The notes under the pieces are model-generated. The model saw only the letters and a program-made list of their open reading frames with translations, ran no database searches and was not told the origin of the DNA. This document shows, in pieces, positions 12,601-28,921 of a stretch of 64,000 nt of DNA; the stretch's first letter is position 1, and each line of letters begins with the position of its first letter. This DNA is from Coniferiporia sulphurascens (lineage: Eukaryota > Basidiomycota > Agaricomycetes > Hymenochaetales > Hymenochaetaceae): assembly GCA_002794785.1 (NCBI GenBank), contig NBBA01000005.1:1922001-1986000 (forward strand), in the 5' to 3' direction. The position numbers were made by a program, and so were the translations under genes.

Positions 12601-13949
12601 CAGCTATAAGCTCCGGTGGTCCATTGGTTGCTTGCACGACTTTGCTCCAGTAATATAGCACTAGGTCGCTACATGCACTTAGAGCGGCGACCTTTGCGTT
12701 GTACAATTGTTGCATACGCCGAAAAAGTTTCCCAATCTGACGAATATGACGTGTTAAGTAGTCGAGTGAGAGAACTGCGCATTGATCTAAGGCTTTTAAG
12801 TCCTGGGAGGTCCCAAGAGCAAAAAAGACATTGAGGCGCAACTCAAACAAAGTCTTTAATTGCACAGTTGAGTTGTCAAAGAATGCCTCGACCTCGATTT
12901 GGGAATAAAGTTAAATGTACAGTCCTTTTCCGTACAACAGAAGGAGGTACATACCCATGGTTGTAGTCCCTTAAAGCTGTTCAGCCCTATCCTGTTCCAG
13001 GTCCAAACCGCCATTTTGCATAGGCACTTATAAGTGATATGCGCAAGAAAAATTGCATCCGTGGTAGTACGATTAGACATCGATGTGGGGTCAATCATTG
13101 TGGATATATTATTGGTCAGAGTAGAGTAGTAATTGCCGATTGTCTGATGAAGGTTTTCGATGAGCTGGACAGGGAGCATAGTGCGCCTAGTTAAGAGCTG
13201 TATTTCAATAAATAAAAGTCAACCTACTTCACCCATCACCTTGATCCCAGTGGGCATCTTTGCGAGAGCAAGTTCTTTAAGGACAGCATTGAGTACTTCC
13301 AGTGAGCGACGCAATATAAGTGTCGCCCTCGAATCATTGCCGGCAGAGTTGACAAATGATTTAATCGAATCGTCGGTCGAAGATATTAACACAGTTGTTA
13401 GATTTGGCCTGTAGTGAAGGTCAGATTCGCTGACGTCCCGGGAAATAAGAATACAGACCATTTGACCGGAAAGTCAAAGCGGGCTATCTTTGCGATAATA
13501 TATTTATTGCAATCCGCAATCTGAGAACGGAAGAATGAAGTCGGTTACCTAGCAGCGAGACAATCGGAAACATACGACATCGTCACTCTCATCCAGTAGT
13601 GTCAGGCATTGTTTACGTATTGTTTCTTTGTCTTCATCTGTTACCAGCCTTTAAACGGAGAGCATAGCTAAGGCGGGAACGAACGAGGTAATTAACGGGC
13701 GGATTACCTCCTTGTCTTCCAGTGATTCAATGCTGCATTCTTGAGTTGGATGATACTTTGTTGGCGGACAACAAGAGGGACCGATCTTTCACATGCGATG
13801 TTACTCAGACATACGAATGAGCCGGGAATGTCGAGCATCTTTTTCAATCTGGATGCAGAGGCAAAGACGAGAGTCGGATCCTGGCTAGCAGCACCCGAAA
13901 CCGTATGGAAGAGCTCCTCCGGAGAGACCGTCTCAATTACGCGACTCAT
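9680..13949 (-). CDS. Karyopherin-beta, Kap120/importin-11 type nuclear transport receptor
   Basis: Nuclear import receptor built of HEAT repeats (family knowledge). The N-terminus from 13949 reads MSRVIETVSPEELFHTVSGA, then SRLKKMLDIPGSFVCL and PLVVRQQSIIQLKNAALNHW, which is the importin-beta N-terminal (Ran-binding) pattern. Next come a KETIRKQCL-like stretch, AKIARFDFPVKWPNLTTVLI, and many short exons carrying helical repeats, for example MVELFFRDQPCGERVLMALA and YESYVIPLLQATFNQVVGEF. The last exon ends RDTDPGVLKHLQSELAS before the stop at 9680-9682. About fifteen introns of roughly 50-60 bases break the gene, so exon borders are approximate. An upstream in-frame ATG at 14000 is possible, but MSRVIETV fits the family better. 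Assignment to Kap120 rather than another importin rests on the overall N-terminal look. It diverges from the acyltransferase over about 200 bases. Confidence 0.75.
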
Positions 13950-14150
13950 AGTGAAGATGGGAAGGTCAGTGCTTTGTAGCACCTTGTTGTCGATGGTCAA
14001 GAAGGGAATGAGTCGGAACCGGAGCTACCGCGCAGTCTTAAATTCTTAATGCGCGGGCGCCCACTCACGTGATCGCGACCACCTGCGGAACGCTGTTTGA
14101 GCTCAGACTCGGAGGTGGACCCGGTGAATTCTAATTACTTAGCTGCTTCG

Positions 14151-15668
14151 ATGGAAAAGTACTCGGCCTTTCGAGTGAGTAACCCATCCTTATGAAGGTC
14201 TCGTTTACTGACAATAGAGATAAAGGACCCCGGTACTGGTATTCAGGTCGATTCTCCTCAAACCTCTTACAATTATTAGCTGCCTAACTTGAACTTCCGC
14301 TTCCAGCCTTTTCTTTCTCCAGTCCATCCTCAGGGGTCTGAGTCCGTCGCTACCCTTCTGACACCCGTATTCTATCTACTTGGAGCAATACGCACTGCTC
14401 TTGTACTCATTCTCGGTCTCGTATACCTTATTGTCGTCCAGGGTGTCTGTATTTTGCTCGTGAGCTTTGACTTTCCAATGGTTTTCAAAGGCAGCTGCTT
14501 CTGACCGTATTAGTCCCCGGCACCTCCTTTATATAGGATAGCATCCAATGCTTTGACGTCTATTCTGGCCCGCTCGGCCTTGTTCGTTGTTGGTATTTAT
14601 TGGATCCCTGTCGAGGTTGTGAAAAGGAAAAAAGGGTGAGCGGGTTTTTCGTATGTGCAATATTCGGCTAACAAGCACTTACGGTCGCGTTGCTAAACAC
14701 AGACGCACATCATCCAAGGAGGTTTGGTCCCCGAATGCTGGTGATATGATTATCTCGAACTGGGTTTCTTGGATTGAAATTACCTGGCTTGCCTTTAGGT
14801 ATGTCCCCCCCCTCTCTGGGTTTTCAGTCGACTCCATTCGTACTGCAAGTGTAGATTTAATCCGACCTTCATACTTCCGATAACTGCGCCGGTTGAGCCT
14901 GAGCCTTCTTTGTCTACTTCCTCCTCCCATGTCACCCCAGGCAGGAAAACGGGTACGGGATCCGCCGCGATTGCGACACCCTCCCGTGTTCGTGCGCAGA
15001 CGAGACGCACGGACATCATTGGTTTCACTGAAGTCTCTTTCCTAAATATGGTTATGCTATGCGGGAATGTTCCGCCGTATTGGAGCAGTACTAATCGTTC
15101 GACACTGTCGCCACTGTCATTGGATGAAGTCATCATTCGTGCAAAGAAAGCTGGTCGCCCAGTTGCGCTGTTCCCAGAATGCACTACCAGCAATGGTCGT
15201 GGTTTGCTCCGCTTTGCCAATTTATTTGAGGGTGTCGCGGTGCCGGTTAAGGACTCCAGTGTCTTTATCATGTGTGTTAGGTATGGAAATCGTCCATTCA
15301 GATGTCTAATACCAGTATCTTAGTACATTTTTTACAGGATCGACCCTCCAACAGCATTTTCTCCTACAATCTCCCTCCCAATACCTTCTTCCAATCTACT
15401 TGTCAATCCCATTCCTCATGTCTTCTCCGTATCGTCATCAATCTTGCCCCATAGCCTCTCCATCCGCCTCTTAGCTCCATCACAATCACCCAGCTCAGGA
15501 TCGTTTTTACCTAGCGAGCTGCTTTCTGGACATAACAGCGGGGACGATATTCTATCGGAAGTGTGCGCAATCTTGATTTCGGATATGGGAAGAGTGAAAA
15601 GGACCGGCATGGGTTGGGAAGACAAGACTATGTTCTTGGAATTTTACAAAGGGAAGAACAGTAGATAA
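14151..15668 (+). CDS. LOA1-like lysophosphatidic acid acyltransferase family protein
   Basis: Related to yeast Loa1/Vps66, a lipid-droplet/ER acyltransferase that makes phosphatidic acid (family knowledge). The exons join as MEKYSAFR + IKDPGTGIQ + PFLSPVHPQ, then a long hydrophobic membrane segment (LLGAIRTALVLILGLVYLIV), a second hydrophobic stretch (SALFVVGIYWIPVEVV), AGDMIISNWVSWIEITWLAF, and the acyltransferase block VALFPECTTSNGRGLLRF. The protein ends KTMFLEFYKGKNSR. Introns: 14175-14221, about 14240-14306 (CAG to CCTTTT), about 14460-14540, 14638-14705, 14800-14855 and one near 15280-15340. Oddities: the usual FPEGT is FPECT, and the place where NHX4D is expected reads NWVSWIE, so the catalytic His and Asp are not obvious. 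It converges with the trans-sulfuration gene, 98 bases apart. Confidence 0.72.
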
Positions 15669-15766
15669 ATTTGACATGGATATGTGATTTTGCAATTTGT
15701 TCTGGAAACTCGGCTCCTCGTAAAAGAAAATCAGTGAGACTTTGAGGTGCGTCTAATTCTAAGTTT

Positions 15767-17618
<1,852 letters not shown>

Positions 17619-18114
17619 CTTGGTGGAGAGAAAACAGGACAGCCCGACTCAAAGAGTGCGTGAATCTCGTTATCGGTGGTTCAGAGAAGGTCCCGGTATC
17701 GAGTTATATTAAATACACACCATCCGGCTCTTATTACGCCATTTCTCGCGACCTGGTGTCCCATTACAAACAGTTGACTCAAGCATCCCAGGCCGGGTTT
17801 GATATTCTAATGCTACGAACGACGTAAAATACACGATTTAAGGCATAAGGCATAAAGCTTGAGTACACTGTCATCTCCTGACGAAGGGGAAACACGAGAA
17901 AAAGAGAGCCGTTGAATCCAAACCCATAGCGTATGACGCCAATTTCGGCACCTGCAGGGGAAAGACGAATAAGATAGACAATGCCGGACAAACGAGTGGG
18001 CAGAATCCCGTGACTGAGCTCAGGCCTGAGAAGATTATCAAGACTCCGCATATGAGGTGAATAGTGCTGAACTATTGAAGCAAATCTTCGTAAGCTTGCA
18101 AAATGCCCCATTAT
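17619..18114. other. Intergenic, no supported gene
   Basis: This stretch lies between the start of the trans-sulfuration gene and the stop of the poly(A) polymerase gene, both on the minus strand. It probably holds the promoter of the first and the 3' UTR of the second. A minus-strand frame of 110 codons (17779-18111) is open but resembles no family that I know. Confidence 0.4.
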
Positions 18115-20916
<2,802 letters not shown>

Positions 20917-21903
20917 GGAGTTTCTGATGATAAAGGTTTACTGATCCAACAGACGGTGTAGAATAGAATAGAATGGATGGATGGATGTAGGCGTCTGGTC
21001 GGCGAGTGAGGAATGAGAAGGGGTCGTCAGCAACAAACTGGCCGCGCCACTTGAAATGCTCTCACGACTTCTCACGGATCTCAGTTGATTGTCAGCGCAT
21101 TCACGAGTGCTGTAGCACGAACTCAAAACAGTTCGAAATTACACTGTTATATTCAAATACATAGAATTGGCAATTTTTTACAGACCGCCGAACATACATA
21201 TTACAACTTGAGCCTCGTCTCTACGCTATCGGACTCGTCGGATCGGGGCATTCATCCCAGAGAGCTCAGCACTATTTCTAGATGTTTTAATGAACGAGTC
21301 GTCCTGTAGTTATACTGTGGAAGCCTTTTGGGTAAAAATTATGTAGACCTGTTGCGAAACTACTATTGGAATTTGGAAGTACCATAGGAACACAGAACGA
21401 GCCACTAGTACTGTAGGATATCCGTGGCACGGCCAAGCCGGGTGAAGGGCCGGATAACGCGGGGTCGGACACTTGGAAAATGTGTCCACCCGCGCGGGTA
21501 CACATGGATAATGCTAGCGCATCAGCGACGAAGACAAAGCCCGCGCGCACGGTAGCCGGGCGAAAACAAGGCCACCTGTGCGCACGAGCACGAGCACCGA
21601 GCAACTGCGCGAAAGCGGCAGCCACTGTGGTCTTCATGTTCGGTGTGAGACATGTATGCTACCATGTTGTAGATATTGAGATGACTGCCCTCCATCTCTC
21701 AGACTGCATAGTAGCATACATGTCTCACCCATACCATTGGCAGTTTCGCCAGAAGTTTATGAATAGCGCTTACGCGATCGAGCAGCCGTCTGAATCGGTC
21801 TGATACCGTCAGAATTGATGATATGATCTCGTCTTACTTGCCGCTCTAAATATCGGGTCAAAGTAACGACAGGTAAAATACAATACGTGTACAATGGACT
21901 CAT
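20917..21903. other. Intergenic region, no supported gene, one hairpin
   Basis: Nearly 1 kb between the poly(A) polymerase start and the end of the RING/ankyrin gene. Short GC-rich open frames around 21287-21637 have no family features. The only structure I would point to is the inverted repeat at 21645-21728, listed separately. The poly(A) polymerase promoter must lie in the left part. Confidence 0.4.
21645..21728. repeat. Intergenic inverted repeat with 18-bp perfect arms
   Basis: The left arm at 21645-21662 (GTGAGACATGTATGCTAC) and the right arm at 21711-21728 are exact reverse complements. Inside, GAGATG at 21678-21683 can pair with CATCTC at 21693-21698, giving a two-tier hairpin of 84 bases with a 9-base terminal loop. 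It could be a small-RNA precursor, a tiny foldback element or a regulatory structure. Confidence 0.7.
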
Positions 21904-22719
21904 CACAAATGTCTGGATGCTTGCTCCAAAATAGCGACCAACTGTTCAGACTCGCTGAGACGAGCAATATCCAGCACAGAGAGCCTTCTATAGTTTTTAG
22001 ACTCGGATCAGCACCGTATCTGACGGAGTTCCAGTCGAAGACCAAGGGAATGGTTTCGTCGAGGGAAAAGCAAGGACAAAGTCAGTCCTATTAATCGACG
22101 ACAGTATTAGAAGGGAGGACTACAGTACGTACTTCAGGAGCAGTTTTACCGCGTCAATACCTTGATCCCCTAAGTATGCCGCAAAGTGAAGTCCGGTGAG
22201 CCTGTTCTCCTCGTCTTCAACTGAGTTCGGGTCGACACCCTCAATGAGGAAATTCTCCAGTATATCCCATTCGCTCGAATGAACTGCGTCTAGCATTGCC
22301 CTGTAAAAGTTCATTTACCTGGGACTAAAAAAATTGCGATAGAAATTGTAAGCTTACAACTCATGCTTTCGGGTGATAGACGCCTTATCTTCGTCGAATG
22401 CCCTACCGATGTCAAAGTCGTTCGTCACTCCACCTTCGTTTTTCACAGTGACCAAAAGCCTTCCTGTGTCGTCCAATAGATCCCTACTACATGCGGCGAA
22501 GGGGCATTCTCTCCTGTTCCATTCTCCGCTTTCGTCATGTTCTTGAAGACACGCCCAGTGGAAATGATGCCCAGAGCCGTTAACATTTTGCCGACAAGGA
22601 AGTTCTACATCGTCTGGAAATGTCGATGTGGACGGATCGTCTGATTCGAAGGATGTAATTATCGGCGATGAGAAGCAGAGTGCGCAATCAAGCTCTCCAG
22701 AAAACGTGTCCGATGCCAT
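21904..22719 (-). CDS. RING-like plus ankyrin-repeat protein, ankyrin part frame-broken
   Basis: The start MASDTFSGELDCALCFSSPI begins a RING-like zinc domain: CALC, a CRQ, HHFHWACLQEH and CPFAAC. Exon 1 ends KHEL at a GTAAGC donor (about 22357) and splices to AMLDAVHSSEWDILENFLIE and the first ankyrin repeat, LTGLHFAAYLGDQGIDAVKL. Beyond the next donor (GTACGT, about 22133) the second ankyrin half is recognisable as RYGADPSLKTIEG followed by LSVLDIARLSESEQLVAILE, but these two pieces lie in different frames, one base apart, and no GT-AG intron that I can find joins exon 2 to them without meeting a stop. The stop for the last frame is at 21904-21906. Either the 3' part has decayed or there are base errors. 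Function is unknown; RING plus ankyrin suggests a substrate-binding ubiquitin ligase. Confidence 0.55.
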
Positions 22720-23014
22720 TCCTTTAGTAACCTTGATAATAATAAGTCGAGAGTCAAGAGTTTAACGCCCTTCTCTTTCAATTGCCGACCATATTGCTAT
22801 TTATGGTAGCCAGATCATCATGTATAGTAAGTGCTTAAATGTGGGGAGTTTATGTAGTACATTTTACTAAACCTCAGTCTGGATCAAGGTTTTAGTTCTC
22901 CGTGCAGTCGTTCGACAACTGCAACTTAGTCCTTTTACGAGAAACCTCGAAAGAACACCCAAGCGCAGTGGCACAGTGCTCGCCCAGCGACCTCAGATTG
23001 TCAAATCGGAAGTG

Positions 23015-24443
23015 TCAATATTCTGTGCTGCTTGAGAAGTCGGATTCGTCGTCCCCCACGTCGTCCTCCCTTTGCGGTAGTGTCCCAAGGAGATCCCCAG
23101 TGCAGTCCTCTAGTCTAATGCGTTGACTCGAGCATTGCTCCCACCACCGCTCCCATCGAATGTATCCGCCTGATATCCCTGTCGCAGGACCGTTGTTTTT
23201 GTTGAGGTCGTTCAACAATCCCGGGTCGAGTACCCGTATATGTGACAATTCGGGAAAATTAGATTTGTTGAGTGACACGAAATTCATGTCGTTACGCCTA
23301 CGCACGACAACTGCCTCGAAAGGATTGACCTGCGCAACCTCCCCAGCAATTCCGACGCCAAATGCATGCCGCAACCCATGGAGTCCGATACGCTGAAGTT
23401 TTGTATGAGGATTCTTGACCAATATCCCCTCCAGCTGCCAGTCTAAGCTGAAGCAGAACGTCGTGAGATTCGGGCAAATGGTCAAAATGGCTGAGACATC
23501 AAGGGTCGGAATGGAATTGATATCAAGCATATCTAACTGTGGTCCGTGTGTGCTGAGGACTTCCAAGACGTCAGGAAAGTCATGGCGACACGCTTTGAAG
23601 TCCAAAGTTAGACTTGTCAACTTCGGCATGTGCCACATCGATATCTGCTCCGCAAGATCCTGCATTGCTCCCCGAAGGCTGAGCTGCTGAAGTTGCGGGA
23701 ACGAGACATCCGATATTTGCCTAATCCCTGGAAGAGTTGCACTGCCCTCAGTGGCAGGATAGTTTATTTCTATTTGGATGGCGACGAGATCTCGCATGTT
23801 CAATATCACGGGGATGACTTTCGTCTGGTTCGCAAAGGCTATTTTCCATTGAACCAGCCTAAGCGTTGACGAGCAGTATGTGCGCAGCGCGTCTGCGATA
23901 GATAAGAATGGTACGCGTCCGATCTGGGGATCCACTATGAATACTTGCAGGTTCGGACAGTGTCGGATGAGCGAGACGATACAGTCATCCATGCCTAGGG
24001 CATCAAGTTCGCGCAGTCCGAGCCTGTCATCCGAATAAACATAAATGGCTTTTGTCCAGTGTCCCAAATGGGTGTTCACGTCGAGGACGGAGCATAATTT
24101 GCGCAGTCGTGTTAGATCGCTAATAAGAACCGAACGGTACATGTACTCGACACCCACACGAGCAAACAAAGTGCACGTCTGAGTGAAAGCCTATTAAGCA
24201 TGTCAACAAAAATAAAGCTGCAATGAGGTGTGGTGCACAAACCTTTTTTAGTGCATAGCCTTGGCGTTGGCGCATTTGGAGGATTTCCTGGGGTCGTCGA
24301 AGCCACCAATCGCCGAAGACCATCTCGTACCAGCAGCTCTCAGCTAGGGGTCCAATGAGGCTTGGTTCGAGCAACGGGTCATCTTGCACGGCGATGTCAA
24401 GAATTTCTCTCCATAGCTCCGGCGGGAGTGCGGCCACTGGCAT
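23015..24443 (-). CDS. F-box/LRR-like protein
   Basis: The start MPVAALPPELWREILDIAVQ is the F-box-like opening common in Agaricomycete proteins that bind SKP1 in SCF ubiquitin ligases. Exon 1 ends GYALKK near 24243, and after an intron of about 55 bases the second exon of about 390 codons continues TCTLFARVGVEYMYRSVLIS. It carries irregular leucine-rich units (for example LSLRGAMQDLAEQISMWHMP and SLTLDFKACRHDFPDVLEVL) and a glutamate/aspartate-rich end. The open frame extends upstream of 24443 only through non-ATG codons. Such genes form large, fast-evolving families in mushrooms, and the substrate cannot be inferred. Confidence 0.75.
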
Positions 24444-24898
24444 CAGCCTGCAGTTGCAGATGGAGCAGTTAAAGGAGCCAGTGCAGGCGAATGGGTGCCA
24501 GAACTTGCTGCGTTGGGGTGAATCGGTATTCGAAGTCAAGTTGGATTGAATCCCAGCTTACCATGCATGACACACAACAAATACGCGATACAGGCGCGTG
24601 TCGCGTGCCTCAACGTCATTTGAGATTTAGTAGACTTATGTAGGATAAAGACAAGCATTCAGCAAGTGGCAAGGCTCTGTCTATATATTATGGGTTAAGA
24701 ACATAACTATGCAAGGGTACTACACAAAATGCGTTAGTCGGGAGCGCACAATGGAAACAGACATAAGTCCGGGGCTGAAAGTAAGACAGACGTTGTACGC
24801 GCGGTATACTGTATATCACGAGTCCAAATGATGAAACGGACCGAAGGAAATAGATCAAGAAAATTACAGGTTCCCGACAAGCATGATCGATGAAATCG
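24444..24898. other. Intergenic, no supported gene
   Basis: Holds the promoter of the F-box gene and the 3' flank of the beta-helix gene. I see no other feature. Confidence 0.35.
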
Positions 24899-26680
24899 TC
24901 AGAACCTCCTCGTGAATCCAGACCGACTCGGACCTCTCGCGCCCGTCTGAAACCCAGATTGGCGTGCAAGGGCCCACCTGCGGATGAACCATGCCAGTGT
25001 TGCAACAGCGATGATACCAAATGTGATACCCAAGGCCAACCCCACTTTGCTTCCTTTTGAAGCGCCTCCCATTTCCGAATCGCTGCTGCTCTCGGGACTT
25101 CCGCCGTACGGCCAGAAGTCACCATCGGTAGGTGGTACTATGCACGTGAGGCTACTCCCGTCAGTGATACTTTGGAAGTCGGATTGTGTAGTAGATAGAA
25201 CCGTCGTATTTTTCTCGATGACAAAATCATGTGTAGTCGGCGTTGTATCGACTGAAGAACAATTCGGGCCTCGAGAGCCAATAAAAGATGTGTTACCGAA
25301 GAGCTGGTTGCCTTCCACGGTGAAATCGCTTGCGGAAGTTAAGGCTATTCCGTATCCGAATGCGCCAGATAAGTTATTGTTAATGACGGTCGCGTTCTCG
25401 CTCTTGTTGTTGCCATAACGTGTACCGAACCAAGTCCGAGGGCCAATAGCGATTCCGATCCTGCATTGCCCCCAATAAGCAAAACCAGCTCCGAGTGTGA
25501 ATAGAGTAACATACTTGATTATCGCGTCAAACTGATCGTCGCCCTTAGTCGCTACAGTCTCATCATTGTCGGTAGCAAATCCGCCGTATATGGTGTTGTT
25601 CTGAACGATCACGTCGGTATAGTTACCAGACCATGGACTAAAATCAACTAAATTAATCCCGCCGAGAAGCGTTTGCTGTGTAAGGCATTAGCCTTTGCGG
25701 ACAAAAGGAAGACAAAAGCAAACATACTTGCTCAACCCAAATTGTGTTGTTTTCAACAACAGTGCCTGGTGAACCGAAGAGCACTATACCACCATCGGTA
25801 GGATTATTAACTAGGTTATTCCGTACAATGCCGTTGGCACACGAAAAGCTGATTCCATCAGCCCATTGCTGAAAAGCATCATTCCCACAAGGCCCGATGT
25901 CGTTGTTCTGCACAGTAATATTTGTGCACTATTTCAAAGGCGCGCTTAGCTTGCTTAGCAGCTGAGCAAGCCCACATTTGACCACATACCTTTAGAGTAC
26001 CTTCCGCGATATGGAGACAGGACCAGCTACGGGGATTGAAAGAGTGGACGAATTCGACGAGTTGCCCAGAATTGTCCCCGCCCATCTCAATATTTGCTCC
26101 TCCATCTATAATGTCTCCCTCGCGTGACCCATCAATCTTTATTAGACAGACAAACGTTTAATAGTTGATCCAGTTGAACGGGGCCGCCATCAAGAACTGA
26201 CCTGGATGTTTCTCAAAATCACGCCGTTGCAATTACTACAGGTCCCGTCGACTGCCGTCGACTGTCCCGTGCCATTGACAATGGTACCGTCCACGACCAG
26301 CGTGGCGCGTGAGTCATCGGTTGGGTATCCTTGCGTACTAATCTCTTGGTTGGGAAATGCAAAGGCGATAGGCGCTTCGATTTTGTATTCGGTGTTAGGG
26401 CACAATGATAAGACGTAGCCACTGCTGGACGAATTGAGGGCGATATTCAAGCGGTCAGTGAGCGTGTTCTGTGGGTCTGCATCGAAACAGTTGCTACTCC
26501 GAGGCAGCATTGGCCTGAAATATCGAGGAAAGGTGCTCAGGATTGTGCGCGGACATATGTCATGATATGTGGCGCAACGCACCCTAGTTGTCTTAGCGGT
26601 GCCCGAGCCACGTGCATCTTGCCATACGAAAATACGGAGAAAAAGAACGGAATGGTCAAAGGAAAAGGGCGCAGACGCAT
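24899..26680 (-). CDS. Secreted/membrane-anchored right-handed beta-helix (pectin-lyase-fold) protein
   Basis: Exon 1 encodes a likely signal peptide, MRLRPFPLTIPFFFSVFSYG (ATG at 26680), and ends at a GTGCGT donor. An intron (26515-26582) leads to PMLPRSSNCFDADPQNTLTD. The body has the short Asn-rich coils of a parallel beta-helix: DGTCSNCNGVILRNIQVSS, ITVQNNDIGPCGNDAFQQWA, FGSPGTVVENNTIWVEQ, DVIVQNNTIYGGFATDN, IGIAIGPRTWFG, and FTVEGNQLFGNTSFIGS. Near the C-terminus there is one hydrophobic segment (VGLALGITFGIIAVATLAWF) followed by an Arg-rich tail, so it probably sits in the plasma membrane or wall with the helix outside. Many N-glycosylation sequons are visible. I know similar uncharacterised proteins from polypores; catalytic residues of pectin lyases are not evident. 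Confidence 0.75.
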
Positions 26681-28293
26681 AGTGGTCGTCTACGCTGGAT
26701 CACCCCGCAGACGGGCGGGGAGGGGGATGGGGACAAAAAGACAAGATAGTAAGCGGCAGGCGTCGCCGAATACCACGTAGAATTACTATATCTAAAATTA
26801 GTTAACGGCCACTAGCAGCCGTCCGCACGGCAGCAACACTTTCCAATCGACGTTCTGCAACTGCACGGCGAGGGCGCGCTGGTGCTGCAGGCAGACGCGC
26901 TACCTCTTTTTAATTTTGTAGCCAAGTACAATTTGATATCGCATTTCAGTCTCAAAACAGGGTTACGGTAAAGTCGGTCAATATTGTTTAGTCTTGAAGG
27001 TCGATCGACGCGTCATGTATAGATAGGATCGGCGGCGTATGGCATTGAAGAAATAACTTGAATGTTTCTACACCCCAGCTCACTGCCGGTCGGCCTCGCT
27101 GTGCGTTACAACATCACTGCCTTTGCAAACTTAATTCAAATTGAGATATACTTTCTCAATGCTGACACCGGGCGGCGACAAGGTACCGTGCCTATTGCCT
27201 TGACTCTGAATTATTTCTGGCACCGGGCCGATATCTGTACCAACAATCGAAGGTGTAGAAGGAGGGGAGACACATCGGTGGCCTGTTTCTTGCACAGAAA
27301 CGCCGAAATCACACAGTGTGCACCGCTTGTTTCAATAGGAGCTAACGTGCCGCAGTACTGTCCTGCTTGCCTTTCTTTTTGCATATTTACACTCGTTGTG
27401 GGCTCTTTCGCATGGTTACCCCAGACACCGCGGACGCCCTCCCGCTACGCTAATAGAACCTGAGGAAGGTACATATAATCTCACAGACAATGGGTACCGG
27501 CCATAATTAACTAGTCCGTCGAAAATCCCATTAATCGCTGTGTGGCTGCGGAAGCGAGTCAGTAACCTCTACAAACACTGATCGTTATTAAATGGTCCTG
27601 CTCGGCAACGCTGTTGTAACGACAATTTGGCCGATAAAAGCTCTACTCTCCCAGGGACATAGGGAAACACACGAGGCAAATCATCAAAGCTCGTCGTTGT
27701 CCGGGGGCCGATCAATCTTCACACCTTCGTCATAATTAATAATTAATGGCTCTGGAACGTTAACTCGACGGCGCTGGTGGCACTATCCTGTGTAAATGGT
27801 GCGTCGTGATCCCACCCCGTCAAGCTAGCCATCTCAAGAAAATTAAAACTAGATAGTTTCATCGGCGAGACAAGCCGGACGCAATCAAAAGATCACACAT
27901 GGGAGGACTAGTCCTTGCAAAAGTTTTTCCGGTGGTTTTTTGTTTCCCTCAATGGGCCAAATTGCGCACATCAATCACGGGTAATGATCGGATGCTACAT
28001 TACACTTGAACAATGTTCATCGCACTGATCATACTCCGCCATAGAACCCGGGGGAAGACCGGTCTTGCGCGCATCATCATCCGAAGAAGCTGATAAAAGC
28101 ACCCGCACACATAGTTGAGCTAGCATCGCACCTGCCTAACTCGCTTATAGGCAACACATGCATCGCATCAGGCCACGAGGATTCGAAGTTATTATTTTTT
28201 AGATATGGCTGTGAGGCTGTGCATCTGTACCGCGACTCGAAATACTCATCGGGATCATAACGACCCTCAGTCTGCTCTTTCCTAGATTGCCCC

Positions 28294-28321
28294 TTACTAT
28301 CGTGTGACCCCTCTTACAAAA
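28294..28321 (+). repeat. Left terminal inverted repeat of the TIR element
   Basis: 28 bases, exact reverse complement of 28922-28949. Confidence 0.85.
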
Positions 28322-28921
28322 CTTTTGTATTTTGCCTCTACAGCACTCAAATTTTCATTTATTTTCCTCTTTTTTGACATTTATAATGTACTTGCAAATA
28401 TCTATCTCCAGAAATTTTCCGGATAGTTTTTAATAAGCAGAATCTCCCAGAATGAAGGTGCCTCCCTCTTACAAAATTTTGGTCACTCTCTGTCACGGAA
28501 ACTGTTGAAACTCCGACTGATAGACACTCGGCATCAAGCAAAAACTCAGCACCGGATGCTAGCGGAGTTTTAAATGGAACAGAATGCGGGGTGCATTCTG
28601 TCACCTTTTGTCACCATTTAGATAAATTTCTCTCTTTCTATGCACCACAGTGAGCTATTCCTCTCGGAATAGCACAATTACATGACCTGATATCTAACAA
28701 ATAAGTTTAATACAATATATCTGCTGATATGCGCACATATTGTGTGAGCCGGTGGTCCCAAAAGACTTCTACAGACCGAAAAAACATGTATTTTGACAAT
28801 GACTTCACACCAATGCAATTTTTTACAAAGAAAGTTTTGCATTCACTGTTATATAGCTTGCTAGGGTCTACATGAATTTTTCCGAAGGTAGTTTGGTTGT
28901 GTGGAAGCTCAGAAATGCGAA

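Noticed and set aside
17779..18111. 110-codon minus-strand open frame
   Set aside because: It has no recognisable domain, no intron chain and lies in the 3' flank of the poly(A) polymerase gene.
24444..24539. Upstream extension of the F-box protein with an NCSICNC motif
   Set aside because: The extension has no ATG, and the F-box begins immediately after the ATG at 24443.
27062..27463. 133-codon plus-strand open frame starting with ATG
   Set aside because: Composition is not protein-like enough, no domain is visible, and it lies isolated in a gene-poor, AT-rich region.
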